Shown: positions 1-12,255 of the stretch, one piece after another
How the letters are laid out: every line of letters begins with the position of its first letter
How positions within the stretch are numbered: position 1 is the first letter of the stretch
DNA from: Perkinsus chesapeaki
Lineage: Eukaryota; Perkinsozoa; Perkinsida; Perkinsidae
Direction of reading: 5' to 3'
Length of the DNA: 64,000 nucleotides
NCBI GenBank assembly: GCA_013115145.1
Contig: JAAPAO010000087.1
Span: forward strand, 1-64,000
Translations under genes and position numbers: made by a program
The notes under the pieces: generated by a model
The model's input: the letters and a program-made list of their open reading frames with translations, nothing else
Told to the model about the DNA's origin: nothing
Databases searched by the model: none

Positions 1-150
1 GAGCTACAGTAGTACCAGCTTGAGTGGTAGGAGCTACAGTAGTACCAGCTTGAGTGGTAGGAGCTACAGTAGTTGCCGCCTGCGTGGTAGGAGCTACAGT
101 AGTACCAGCTTGAGTGGTAGGAGCTGCGGTGGTTGGCGCCTGCGTCGTTG
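1..150. repeat. 30-bp tandem repeat encoding the mucin-like tail
   Basis: Five consecutive 30-base units begin at 1, 31, 61, 91 and 121. The first, second and fourth are identical; the third and fifth differ by a few bases. Because the unit is a multiple of three, the array keeps the reading frame of the minus-strand gene and encodes 10-residue Thr/Ala/Pro units. It continues past the window edge. A related single unit lies at 12033-12062. Confidence 0.9.
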
Positions 151-991
151 AAGCAGAAACAGTAGTTGTGGCGGTTGTGGTTTCTCCGAAATTGTCACAC
201 ACGCTGGGGCCACAGGGTTGATCACCGTCATAGCAGACAGCCACATGAAGCCACCACTTGCAGTATGACATTCTACCATCAGGTAAACCAGGGTTCACAG
301 CAGTGCAGTAAGCATCACAGTTCGGGCTGGGGCCGGTGTGGTCATCTGGGGGACCTTCGGTCGGAGCAGGGGTACCAGTAGAGCAATCCGAAGGACCACA
401 TGGCTGATCCCCACCTTGACAGACTGGTTCATTCTTCCACCACTTGCAATAAGAAGTTGGTCCGTTGAGACCAATGCAGTAGGCGTTACAAGGCGCTGAT
501 TCATGAGGATGAGCACCAGCAGGGAGGCTCGGAGTTGGAGCCGGTGGCCAAGTCTGAGATGTGCACACAGACTGGTCACCGCATGCTTGATCCCCACCAA
601 GGCAGGTTGGCCGAGGGAGCCACCATTTGCAGTAAGATGCCTCATCGTTAAGACTTTGACACATCACATCACAAGCAGGCTCGTATGTGCCATCCCCGGT
701 TGGAATAGCTTCAGTCGGGGTGACGGTGACTGGAGGACCACACAACGCGATTGTACCACATGGCTGATCTCCTGCTTGACAAGTTGGGGGGCTGAGATCA
801 CTCTTACAATATGAAGATCCACCATTCAAGCTCTGGCAGTAGAGATCACATGTGTTCTGGAGAGTAGCAGGATCAAGTGTTGTAGTTACGGGAACTGCTG
901 TCGTGACCGAGGTTGTAGCCTGCAACTGGCGCAGCTGAGCGGCGAATTTCCCCGGCACGATCAGAACGGCGAGACCGAGCGAAGCGAGCAT
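1..991 (-). CDS. Secreted cysteine-rich repeat protein with mucin-like tail (3' end beyond window)
   Basis: Read on the minus strand, one uninterrupted frame runs from ATG at 989-991 to the window edge, so the C-terminus is missing. The protein starts with a short hydrophobic leader (MLASLGLAVLIVP), suggesting secretion. Four modules of about 40-50 residues follow, each with six cysteines in the order C-x3-C, then LN, SYCKWW, C, GGDQxCG, C. The first module has SYCKSD instead of SYCKWW. After the fourth module the protein becomes Thr/Pro/Ala-rich and consists of 10-residue units (T-T-Q-A-G-T-T-V-A-P), a likely O-glycosylated stalk. I do not recognise the family. The module looks like a small disulphide-stabilised extracellular domain, so a surface or wall role is inference. 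No intron is seen inside the visible part. An upstream first exon cannot be excluded. Confidence 0.75.
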   Translation of the reverse strand, partial: MLASLGLAVLIVPGKFAAQLRQLQATTSVTTAVPVTTTLDPATLQNTCDLYCQSLNGGSSYCKSDLSPPTCQAGDQPCGTIALCGPPVTVTPTEAIPTGDGTYEPACDVMCQSLNDEASYCKWWLPRPTCLGGDQACGDQSVCTSQTWPPAPTPSLPAGAHPHESAPCNAYCIGLNGPTSYCKWWKNEPVCQGGDQPCGPSDCSTGTPAPTEGPPDDHTGPSPNCDAYCTAVNPGLPDGRMSYCKWWLHVAVCYDGDQPCGPSVCDNFGETTTATTTVSASTTQAPTTAAPTTQAGTTVAPTTQAATTVAPTTQAGTTVAPTTQAGTTVA

Positions 992-1657
992 GTGCAACAA
1001 ATTAATGAAAACCTTAGACAAAAGGGACTTATTAGTACGGTTCAACCCAGTTAGACGTAGATCACTGTATAGGGCTGTATTAATTCTATTTCCTACAATA
1101 CAAGTACAAGTTTACCCGGGCGGTCTCACCCTCGGCGAAGAAACCGTAAGATACGGATATGTGAACACAGGAATCTTTCCTGGTGAGCAACAAGCGCCTC
1201 CGTAGCTGGGTGTCTTGCAGTATTTGATCCACACGTCTAGCTATTCGACGAGCACCAAAGAAAACGTAGGTCTCACACTAGATGTAGGGTATTTACAGTA
1301 TATCGTCTCTCTCTGAATAGATCCCTTACTAAGGCCTTCCTAAAGCTTGGAAGTCGCAACGCGGAAGGAGTGCCAGTCACTATTCAGTTGTCAAAAGGTT
1401 CACTATACATTGAGCACCTTAAGAGAGTGCTCTTAGTATGGGGCTTTGAGAGTACGAATCTCAGTATTTATTAATCGTGTATCGCTAGACCTTTCGTTGA
1501 GCGCTACGACAACCTGCGACAGTAAACTCTCGTCCCGTTTCACGCAATCTATCTTGTACTCGTTAAATGTGGTGCTAACTATACAACTCAACAGTGATGT
1601 GAATGCAGAAGCTAGGCTTTGCAGTGATCAGGGGTAAAAAGACTCACGACATGAACT
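992..1657. other. Intergenic, no gene seen
   Basis: This stretch separates the start of the cysteine-rich gene from the stop codon of the phospholipase D gene, both on the minus strand. It should hold the promoter of the former and the 3' flank of the latter. No exon-like segment, repeat or RNA gene was recognised. Confidence 0.5.
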
Positions 1658-4600
1658 CTATGCAAACATGTATTCTGGTGGCTCGATGGGCAAGCCGGGC
1701 TTCGAAAGATCGTCATCACGCATGAAATCTTTTGGGAACTCCACCACATGGCCACGAAGTGGCATCGAGGAGGATACCTGGGAGACAAACCGAACAGAAG
1801 AACATTGTTGAGAAAAGCTAAAGCAAGTCAAAGGATCCTTATTCCCTTCGAACCGAAGATGTCGTTGGTTACCTCTCGATTGGTCGGCATCTCTCCAAGC
1901 CTACTATTGGTACTCGCTAACTTCGCTGCCGTATAGTCTTCTCCATCTCTAATCTCAGAGTCTGGAACAAGGCCCGGGAAGTATCTCAGAAGGAGGCATA
2001 AATCTATACATTGCTTACCATGTACTTACTCTCTAAAGACACATGAATTCTCACTGGCCAACTCTTTCCACGTCCCCCAACAGTCGTTGCTTTGTGGATC
2101 TTGCAGCTTGATCTCAAGATCACTCGATTCGTCCACTGGTACGCCCAGATGCTCACGCCACAAAGCCACGCGCATTTTCTTGGCGAGCTGCGGCTTCTCC
2201 ACCAGCACGGCCATCTCAGAGTCTCTCGTCCCAACCATGGACCGATCGTTGATGTTGGCGGATCCCACTATGAACCGCTCATCATCTACTATCATCATTT
2301 TCGAATGTATATAAATCTGCTCAGTGACCAACTTGCCGTTAGGAAGAACCCCCGCGCCTCGAAGTGAGAAGAACCTATACCGAAATATCAAGGTAGCCAA
2401 TTCAAGCACTCTCCGGTACGCAATATGCTCAGTCCAAGGTTCGTCGAGCCCTTGATAGTCAGGCAGCTTTAAGAGCCTCTGATTAAGTATAAAACGAAGC
2501 GAGTGTTGACCTGAGAGCACCCGGCAATTTCCATAGTGTGAAAGAGATGGCCGACCTTGAGCAATCGTCTTTAGCTGCAGGGCTAGCGTCATGCGACAGG
2601 CATACGAGGAGGTCGATTGCCAGTCATCACACGGCATAGCCGGAGCAGATGGAATTACCTAATTTCCCCATAAGAGCCTTAAGCTCCACAAGTGGCAGGG
2701 TCTCCAAGTAGTGGCGAGACTCAGACCTAGGCTGTGCCCCCACGCACCACGTAGACGCGAAATTGACGATCTCCTTCCTCGGCTGCACGAATTATGCGGC
2801 GAGCCAGAGCCTCCGCGATCAGATTAGCGACTGATCTACTCTCCTGTCCAACTGGTGAGTATTCTCCGACACTTGATACCATGAACTGATTCTCGATGTA
2901 TATGAAACGCCTGCGAAAACAGCAGGCTCCGGGCGACAGTCTAGCCTGAATCTCCCCTCGATCAAGATTGCGCAAGTGCGCATGCGTCGGCACCTTACTT
3001 GGATTGTTCTATGAGATGCAAGTAAGCCGAGTAAATACTGTTCTCTGTGTTGACCCCCAATGACCATCGCCCACCAGACCGTAGCACTTGCACCTGAGAA
3101 CGGTAGCTTTGACGAGGGGAACTCTGCAATACTGTAGGTATTCACTTCACAGTCAAGTTCATCCAGTTCATCGTCTGGAAAGTTTTCGAGCATGTCATCG
3201 CTTCTTAAAGTCGAGCCTTCAGAAACCGTTCTTAATGAGCCGCTCCGCCAGCCTGCTTCGTGGTCTAGGTTAAGCGAGCGGGTAGAGGACGTCGCCACAC
3301 CTGAGAGTCACGATTTCTGCTATTTATGCAGTTCCTGTTTTCCCCACAAGACAACTCAGTGAAGAGGATTTCAGACCAACTCTCTGCGATTTGTGCTTCA
3401 AATCAAAGTACGGTAGGTTTTTTTAAAATGCACTAGCAAAGTCACTGACATATTCTCATCGTAATACATCGCATTATGGTACATATTAAAACTGGCTGTA
3501 TCAGATACAACCTATCAATTTAGTGTTAATATACACGAATGAGGCATTGCCTGCCCTTGATTAGTGAAACTTAATTAGTACACCGACGTATACGAGGGTT
3601 TCCCTTCCCATAAGGGGCAGGATGACCAAACTAACACTTACCAAACTCGCATGACGCTAGTTTTTGTAGAACTTCGGCTGAGTGATCACCAGAGACAGCA
3701 AATGCGCCACCAACAGCTGAGGAAGGGCTACACCTAAGAATTGCCACTTTCACAATACGGCATTTGGTGAAACACGATACTCCAGATTATGAACATTCTG
3801 CAAAGGGTCTTCCGGGTGCTGAGTTGGAGTAGCCAATACACCCGACGTGTGCACCTTAAAAACTGATGTCGTCCCACGCCGAGCGGACGTACATGATTCC
3901 ATAACTGTGCAAAGTGTCGTGCTAGATCCAGAACAGCTTCACCGCCAAGGAGTTCCACTGCTACGTCGTGCCACGGCATGCGAGGTTCAGTGGAGCGATC
4001 AAGATACTCTGCATCGGCTCCCTGAGAAGTGCGAGTTACTTCCGACATATATTGGCAAGAGCCCTATATACACAACAGACAGCATGGCTCAGTCGCCTAC
4101 TCGTGGGCAGTCTCGCAGTGTAGGGTTGTAGTATTCGCTCCCTTGCTGATGACCGGAGTCGGTTACTGGATGTGAGGAGCTGTCGGAAAAAGGGAATGGG
4201 CTTCTGGAGCAAGTGAAGCTCACGTGTCCCAGCGTCCTTTGGCAAGGTCCAAACCACCCACGAATCCTCTCCAAGTCTGGTCGACAATAACAACTTTGCT
4301 GTGGTGGGACCAGAATAAGGCAGTGTGGCCCGATGGAGTGAAGTGATGATGAGGATGTCGGGACTGAAAAATATCGGCTCGCTTCGCTAGTCGCTGTGGC
4401 TTCGTTTTGCCTCCAACACCGGAATTCAGCTCATTTACACAGACATCGATACGCTTCAATTTCAGGAGGCTAATACAGTGTCTTCTGGTAACCGTGGACT
4501 GAGGGAAAGCCCGTTAATTGTACCCACCACTTGAATGTTAGGGTGGAGACTATTGAGGAACTCTTTAGCAATCCCAGATGCATTGGAAAGGGCCAAAGGG

Positions 4601-6494
4601 ATCTCCTTGTATCTGCCGACAGTATAGATTCAGTGCCCGATAGTGGTTATCGAGGCTCATTGATTGGCCTACACAAGTATCCTTATACTGACACCTTGTT
4701 CGGCTTTGAGCTTTAGTACGTCGCAGAGCCTCTGAGTATCTACCGACTTATCGTTTCTTAACGCCCTTCATTATCAGTTTTGGTGTACATGCACGAGGTC
4801 ACCCATTTGCTCCGGAGATGAAGTGGATTTTGACGAGTTTCCAAAAAATTTCGGTTCGCTGAAGGGTCACAGAATGCACTATATGTCATGGAGGTATACT
4901 GTGCTAGCGCCGCCCGCACACCTGGCAGAAGCACACGAACCACTAGAGTGGATGATACGTATTTTGAATGGGGGTAGGACCGAGACATACCTACATATCT
5001 GAAGTGTGATAGGATACCTTAACCGTGGGAACTAACACCCTATAATCATGTGGCGAAAAGCTGTTCTGACCTTGCTTGCTCACCTTCTTCCGAATCCCTA
5101 TTTCCCAGATCTAGTGTAGGAGTCAGCCACCACCCTTGTATCCAAATACAGCTCTGTGCCCCCTCTAATGCTTCGAGGACCTCAGCACAGCAGAGCCCCC
5201 TGCAATGACACACACAAGGAGGTTCTTACTCGGGCCATGTAATCTCGTCCGTCTATTAGAACTCGACACCGACATCCAAACCGACGGGGAGCAAACGACC
5301 CGAACCTGTGTTTCCCTACGAATGAGAAGTGATAAAACAGCAAAGTGGATAAGTCACTTGTCCAAGGGCATTCCCGGAGGCTCTGGTCAATGCTTCTGAG
5401 CCACAGCTGGAGATTCAAAGTACTGCCGAGGTCGACCCGAAGGACCTTGAATATAGAGAACAGATACACTCAAACTCAAAAGCAGCGCCCTACTGTCTCC
5501 GCAGTGGATATCTTCAAGCCAGCCGCTGCCTTTCCGCGACCGTGACTCCGACCGTACTCCACACGGGTTTCGGTGTCGAATAAAAGGGCATCTTCGGCCG
5601 CATCTTCATCACCAATTCGCGGACGACCAACAACGAAACCGTCCCGCTCGAGAGTTAGCCACACCATTGTCCACTGCCCACAGCGCAGCGCACTTGGCCA
5701 GCTTCCCCCTGTTGCTTTGCTGCCATCAGGCTTCACCAAGGCAGGGCCTTCAATTCCTGGTGAAAATCAATGTCAGACGTCATCGAAGTTATGGACCCGA
5801 CTCTTCAATAAGGCATCCTTCTTCCTCCCAGCACCGCTTCGAGAGGCCTCATCAAAAAGGATCATAGACCTTCTTGATAGCTCCACAAATACTTGAAAAT
5901 GATCGGTGGCCAACACTTCCGAAGAGGAGCAGATGGATGTTAAGAAGCCCTCTACATCTTCACAGTTCGCATCGTCCTGATCAGATTGACTGCAGAGCCA
6001 TTCTCCCATCACCGACATCACCCAATCGATCATATTAAAGTCCCCTCGAAATCCTCTGGTCCCAACAGGCGCCGGCATAAACCCATCGCCGAAAACTCGA
6101 CGCAAGGCTTCATCCAGCAGGGCAAACTGATGGATACCTCGGTGATAAGCAAACCTGGGGAGCCTCACGTCCCGGCGCGTCCTGTATATTCGCCACTTGA
6201 CAACTGATGGGATGCCCACTGCCAGTTCAACTTCAAAGGCCTCGATCCCCTCGGTGGCTATACCACAGTAGCCGACGGACAACACATGAATGGATGCAGC
6301 TATGCCCGATAAGGGGAACCGGAGCGAATCTGTCCAACGTTGCAGGTAGCACAAGAGAAGTCCCATCAAGGAGGAAGGAAGAGACATTGTGCCATCTTAC
6401 CAGAGGAACACTTGCCGATGCCTCCGAACGGCACAACCGTTTTGGAGTTCTTAAAATGCTTGTAACATTTCAGAGATCTTGATGCCGCTGACAT
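1658..6494 (-). CDS. Phospholipase D, PX-PH type (multi-exon)
   Basis: This gene encodes an enzyme that hydrolyses phosphatidylcholine to phosphatidic acid at membranes. Reading 5' to 3' on the minus strand: ATG at 6492-6494 (MSAASRSLKCYKHF); a PX domain around 6350-5880; the end of a PH domain around 5740-5400 (ALLFD, AAGLKI); the PLD entry motif HRFGSFAPRR and GRDYMAR near 5300; IQGWWLTP near 5130; the first catalytic motif HSKVVIVD followed by GGLDL near 4290; PRMPWHDVAVEL near 3950; ENSIYSAYLHLIEQSK near 3020; FIYIENQF near 2900; and the second catalytic motif HSKMMIVDDERFIVGSANIN near 2300. The C-terminus MPLRGHVVEFP is at 1830-1658, with stop at 1658-1660. Both HKD motifs are intact. 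Introns mostly of some 45-70 bases were inferred wherever the frame shifts between conserved blocks. The domain order matches animal PLD1 and plant PLD-zeta. Exact exon borders are approximate. Confidence 0.88.
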
Positions 6495-7092
6495 TCCTAA
6501 CTATCGTTCTTTCAAACCGTCAACGCCGCCGTGGGCTCACTTCCGGCGTGTATTGCTTTCTTACTCCGTGCCGCTGGTCCTATCTCATGGGCATGCATTA
6601 CCGAGTATCTCGCAGGTCAGCGCGTTTCTTGTTGACTCGTGTTACCCGGTTACCGTATCTTCCTCGCTGTGTACACATCTTTGCCTATAGCTGTGCCTTG
6701 GGGCACCACAGATTTCCTTATTTCTCGTATCGCCTGAGCCGTGTCATTCTCTTTTCTATTATCGGAGCTTACAATGTCGTCAGCTTTGGTTCCTATTATT
6801 TTATTATCTTCATGAGTGCTGTCGTTACGCATAGAAGCCAATATTCGTGAACTGTAGACGATGGAGCATGCTACGGGTATTTCCAGGGTCCAGAATGAAC
6901 GGGTAACCGACTCTAGGTCATCTGATTCGACCTCAATGTCCGACGATGAAAGGCTCGCCAGTCGTATCGAAATAATAGTGACAAACTAAACTCCTAATCT
7001 TTCGTAAATCTTGGTACAAGTAACAGTAGAAACAATACGTAAATAGACGTTTGAGTGTAACACTCCCGCACACCGCTGCTGCCTGGTAAAGG
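6495..7092. other. Intergenic between PLD and Mrd1 genes
   Basis: About 600 bases lie between the PLD start and the Mrd1 stop. A 60-codon minus-strand frame (ATG at 6830-6832, stop at 6650) encodes a charged peptide beginning MRNDSTHEDNK. It could be an extra 5' exon, a small gene or chance, and no splice path to the PLD start was found. The opposite-strand frame at 6479-6850 is Leu/Tyr/Phe/Arg-rich and looks like its shadow. Confidence 0.4.
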
Positions 7093-10000
7093 CTACTCTT
7101 CTAGGGAATTAATCTTCCTTCTCTTCGCCGATTCGTTCATTCTCTCGTGACGTTTTCGTTCCTCCTTCACATCTTGCTTTATCCTAGCTGTTGCAATAGA
7201 GGTATCCTCATGAGCAGCTGGCTCCACCACGAGCCTGCCCAACAGATACGATCCTAGACTCTACAAGGATAGCTCACCTTCGACCGTAAAGATGTGTATG
7301 CTGGAGCGCCTCCATGGCAGCCAGAGCCTCCGATCTCGACACAAACTCGACAAAAGCGAAACCTCGATGACCACTCCTGATCAAATATGGAAGATTTTAC
7401 AGCGAAAACCAGGACACTGGAAAATCGAAGTACACAAATGCAGGAAATATAACCGAAGATGGAGCACAGAAAGAACTCATGGAAGAGCATGAAAGAACCA
7501 TAGAGAATACCAGGGAGCTTCACCGACAACTGTACAAAGATGCAAAAAAGGTCGACTGAAAATAACCGAAAAAGATTACCATAAAATCTACAAGAAGTTG
7601 GCATACATACAAGAGAGCTTACCTATCGACCTTCAATGGCATACGAACGGCTACAACATTCCCGTAGGTCGAAAAGAGCTTTCGGATATCCCGCCGAGTA
7701 GCCTCGAAAGCAACATTACGAACAATCAACCTAAAAATGAACACACTGTAACCATGAAGATTCATCACAACTTACCTATTGGTTGCTCCCTTAGCGTCAG
7801 CCTGTGTAACGCCAGCTTGGCCGACCTTCGAGGCACCCTCGCCCCCTGCTGTCTTGCCTCCTCTGCCTATTTGCAGCTCCAATGTGCGACCGTCCAGAGA
7901 GCTGCCTTGGAGGCGCTTAATGCACTCCTTAGCAGCTGATTATAAGGAGGTCGGTGAACATTTCAAGCAGACTATAAAGCTACCTTTCAGATTCTTGAAT
8001 TCCACAAATCCGAAACCCATAGAGAGCTGACGACCGTCGGGCATAGTCTTCTTAGATATCGAACATTTGATGAAACCAGACTGCTTGGCGAAATGCTGTC
8101 GAAGAGACTGACGACACCAGTAGCCACCAAACACTGCGAATGTCCTCTAATCACCTCCTCTGTCGTATCAAAGCTAAGACCTTTGACGAAGACACTAACA
8201 CTCCCTTCCCCTTCCTCAACCTCCTCATCATCATCATCACCGGCAACTTCCTTGGTGTCTTCTGCCTTTTCCTCCTGCTGCTGCTGCACGTCAGTCGTCT
8301 CCACCGGGGACTAAGCCAGAATATCCTTAATATACGTGAACACCGTCATGCCCAGCCGTGGCAGCCCCAACCGCTGATTTACCTTCATAAGGTTCAACAA
8401 CGTCAAATGATTAACCTTACAGTACATCATTCGCTTTGCCACATTAACATTATATTACGCTGATAAGTTCCAAAGGGATTTTATAACATTCCCCCGAACA
8501 CAGTCAAGCAACCAGAGTCGACTACGTGAACTGCTATCAAGTTACCAGTTGTATTCAAGCCACACGTCATCTCCTCCTCCTCCCTTATCACCTCTCGCTC
8601 CTCTACCTCTTCCTCCTCATCACCCTTCCCCTCAAATATGTTCTCCGGTGCCCATTCGACGTACAGCGGGGCATTCTTGAAGCGGCGATAAGATAATTTC
8701 TTAAAGGCATGCTGCGCCGTCTTCTCATCCACAAACTGCGCAATAGCTACCGTTTTTGTCGGCGCCAAAAGCAATCTGAAATAAGCCCTCCACGGATTCG
8801 TTTCAGAGCCACCAGTATTACTTTTGCAGAGCCGACTGCTCGCTGTCCTTCGCCGCACTCACGTACTTGCCGATAACCGCTCTGAGTTCGGCAAGTGTGA
8901 CCGATTCAGCCGGCAAATGCTTGAGAATGAGAGTGTCCTTCGACCGCGAGAGCTTCGGCTTATCCGCCCCTGTTTTGGTAGGCTTGGTGCTCTCAGCGTC
9001 GTATGAAGTGGCCTTCGATATCAAAAGAGATGTACCTTCAAAGAGAGGCTAACAAAAGGAAAACACACAACGATGCGCAACGAACAACGACTTCCGAAGG
9101 GCAAATGTATCAGCGCTACATATTATGGAAAGCCTGAGAGGCCTTAGGACTAAAATGCTCATACGAACCTACCACTAGCAACAACTAAGACTTCCCCACA
9201 AGGTGTGTTCATCACACCGGTGTTGGCCATTATTACCCTTCCTTTCAAAAGCATCCACTCGTACACCTTCTTCCTTCAACCATTGTTTAACTTCTCTAAC
9301 TACCTCCGTCTCTCCCACAGCAGCACGAACTGCCAAATCATCCGCCTCAACATCCATAATCTAAATAACTCTCCTTCACTGCAGTTCCTTTACTTCTTTA
9401 TTACATCAGCCTTATTCAACCCAAGCTTCTTAGCAGCCGCCCCCACCGCAGAGTTAGCCGATACAAACAGCAGGTTCCACGTATGCTGCTCCGCATTCTC
9501 CCTTCTCTTCCTCAATTGCTCCTGCTTTCGAGTTAATCGCTTCTCCTCCCTTTCGACATGTCTAGTAGGCCTAGCTTCAGCTGCTTTAATGCGTAACACT
9601 CTCCCTTGGAAGACCTGTCGGATAACAACCGATGCTGCTGCCGCTAGCGAAGCTGGCGGAGTAGCGACACCGGCAGGCCCTCGAAAGTAGAGTAAAGCCC
9701 CATTTGAAATTTTACAGAAAAAGATGAGCACAAATTCGATCACCCTCATTTTTCTATGACTGTCGCATATCCACCACGGTATTGACCCAGTAGTGTCATT
9801 TTCCAGGAGCAACTAAATCCTTTTGTCGGCTTGGACTGTGACCATATCCTCCTACCTTCCCATGCATCTCAGCTTTAGCCTTAACAGCATGCTCAGGAAA
9901 GAGGTATGTCACATATGCCATACCACGGGACCTAACACGGAGGACCGATTACCGCATTGGACGGGAAGGAACATCAACAACGAGCAGAGTACCTATCCCC

Positions 10001-10680
10001 GAACCAGAATGCACCAGCACACAGCTGCTAGATACAGAACATTTGTACTCTATAATTTATTATTAATATATAATTAAAAAGTTAGTTATCTGATGTATCC
10101 CACGTTTCCCAGGTTACTTTTTCGTATCTTCATCTCGCAACACTACAACATCCTCCACAGCTCCGAATTTCCTACACAACGAAATGACAGCTTCCTGTCA
10201 CTAATGCCTACTGGAAGGCCTTCTTAATATCCTCTTCGGTGGCAACGTAAGGCAAGTTAACCAAGAGGAGCCTCGCCGTGTCCATGAGGACCGCATCAGA
10301 GTCTTCCGCCGCACCAGCATCATCAGAGTCGTTATCCTATCATACAAAAGAGTTTATGACCGACCGCTTCGTCAACTCGAGGTAGTACTCTACCTCTAAA
10401 AAGTCTATCTCGGGGAAAGCAAAATCACATGCTAGAATAAAGGAATCGAGTTCGATGACAAGAACGTCAATGTGGCGGTAGTCGGGTTCCGCGGATAGGG
10501 ACACCATTTTGGGACAAGTTCGATCTGCACGATTATACCCGAGCACGAACACTCAACAACATAATACAACTATATATGGAGTTAGCACCACCAACTATGG
10601 AACTATTCTCACCCTATCACGCTCCGTACCCTGCCTCAACCTTACTACTTCTTCCTTATCTTCCATATCAACATCATTAT

Positions 10681-10711
<31 letters not shown>

Positions 10712-11904
10712 CACTTCCACCTCCTTCTCGTTTGATACCATTCTACTCCTCAGGAAACTAACAGCAATCCCTTTCTAATACCTCCACAACTGTCGCTCAC
10801 TCCATATCGCTGCCTGACCCTCCGAACCCTTCAACTGCCGCCGCAACTGCCTCCCCGCCAGCGTTGCCATCTAATGTCGGCAATTCCTCCTCTCTGAACC
10901 CAACAGCATGCCACTTTCCTTCATTCTCTATCCTACTCCACTGTACTGCCTTCATCAGATGAACTATCGTCATCCTCATCATCTTTGAAGGCCACATGCG
11001 TCCGTACACTCGCCACTCCAGCCTTTCCCCTCCGAACCGCAACGTGCTCCACTTTCTAAATGGTAATGCTACATCGAGAAAGATGATGGCACAGTTCATT
11101 TCTAGACGAGTTATGAGATTCCCCAAGTACCAGACGACTACCTCGACCTTCCCTTCAACGGCCGCGTTCCTCCGCTTTTCCTCCTCAGCCTGCCTCTCCT
11201 CTCTGGACTTTATCGTTTTCACCGGAGTCTCAGCTTCCTCCGCTGCTTTGGAATATTTGCTCCATGCTCTAGGCAGTCCCGATGAGTGTGCAGCCAAGGC
11301 CATTGCGACCTACAAAATATCTTACACGCATCAACTTGAAGATATTTCATCTTGAACGCTGTACGAGATATCCCAACGTGACGATGCAAAGCCGCCATAT
11401 GGAATACGAGCAACAGACGGTTAGATTTTACATGAAGTCTGCTGGTGTCCATAAAAGTGTTATCAACTTCACGAATGGCCTTCTTAGCTTCACCTAAATT
11501 ACCCGAAACCGTAAGATTCTTGAGAGGTTGATAGCCTTACCAGGGGAACGGAACCCAACAAATCCAAAACAGCGACTTCTGCCTTCTCTAGTCTTTATCA
11601 CACGTGCGTCTGTGACCTCTCCATAAGCCAAGAAGAACTCCTTCAATCGTGCATCGTCAACATGCCTGATGGCCACCAGAACTCACATGGCAGCAGTAAA
11701 GAATTGATTTCCAAAAACCAACGTTCCATTGGAGATGCAGGATCACGTTGGAAGTGTGGCGCGTTAAACGTCCACATTCCCGAGTTTGAAGAGTATTCAA
11801 GGTCGATCTTATTTGTCATTTCAAATCCCCCTGGTACGGAGTAGTTCTTACTTAGGAAGATTCTTGACAATAATACGTGATGTTTGACCCTCGGTTGACG
11901 ACAT
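7093..11904 (-). CDS. MRD1: Mrd1/RBM19-type multiple-RRM protein for pre-rRNA processing
   Basis: The gene encodes a nucleolar RNA-binding protein that, in known organisms, binds U3/18S pre-rRNA and is needed for 40S subunit maturation. The start ATG at 11902-11904 gives MSSTEGQTSRIIVKNLPK. A roughly 190-base intron follows, then HVDDARLKEFFLAYGEVTDA completes the first half of RRM1. Next come the Mrd1-specific segment DTSRLHVK/PRAWSKYSK (11300-11440) and acidic linkers (10650-10990). RRM2 (RLLLVNLPYVATEEDIKKAF, about 10220-10280) is followed by VFQGRVLRI and HTWNLLFV (9500-9620). RRM3 spans 8640-8960 (YVEWAPENIF), RRM4 7990-8230 (LSMGFGFVEFKNL), and RRM5 has RNP2 at 7620-7725 and RNP1 RGFAFVEF near 7350. 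The last intron, 43 bases, splits YGRR/LVVEPA. Stop is at 7093-7095. Five RRMs match yeast Mrd1. Several introns divide the RRMs. Confidence 0.9.
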
Positions 11905-12255
11905 AAGGCTAAAGAAATGAAGCCTAAGAGAAGAAGGTCGAAACTGGAAATACACTCAGAGGATCCAATTCAGAACTCCTGGTAGTTATGAACTTAGACT
12001 AATAACGATGAGACACGCCTACTTGTATACATGAGCTACAGTAGTTGCCACCTGAGTGGTAGGGAGTACAGTGGATACATTTTTCATCATGGACACTGTA
12101 GCCATTCACATAGTTGCGAGTATCGTTAATTAATAACCTTTCTACGAGTATTGCCCAGGCTACTGCAACTCAACCCCCCTGTGTAGTCTAATAACATCGT
12201 ATTGCTCTAATTAATAGAGTATAATGATTATCATGTCCCGACTTTTGCCGGGTAA
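11905..12255. other. Intergenic upstream of Mrd1, with a mucin-repeat relic
   Basis: This stretch should contain the promoter of the minus-strand Mrd1 gene and the 3' flank of the small secreted peptide gene. The only structure noticed is one 30-base mucin-type repeat unit at 12033-12062. Confidence 0.45.
12033..12062 (-). repeat. Isolated copy of the 30-bp mucin-tail unit
   Basis: This 30-base unit is nearly identical (about three mismatches) to the third unit of the tandem array at 1-150, and it is followed by part of a second unit. In the same minus-strand frame it would read TTQVATTVA, but the surrounding frame closes after about 22 codons. It looks like a relic of a second copy of the cysteine-rich gene, or a repeat seed. 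Confidence 0.65.

Noticed and set aside
1-150. CRISPR-like or regulatory satellite array
   Set aside because: The units are contiguous with no spacers, are a multiple of three and continue the coding frame of the cysteine-rich gene.
295-645. 116-codon minus-strand frame inside the cysteine-rich gene
   Set aside because: It is a shifted reading of the same DNA; the true frame shows regular cysteine modules.
6479-6850. Plus-strand 123-codon frame as a membrane protein
   Set aside because: Its composition is Arg/Tyr/Phe/Ser-skewed, has no signal or family feature and lies opposite more protein-like minus-strand frames next to the PLD start.
12090-12115. Relic of a dinoflagellate-type spliced leader (GTAGCCATT)
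   Set aside because: Only about nine bases match and the following GGCTCAAG is absent.
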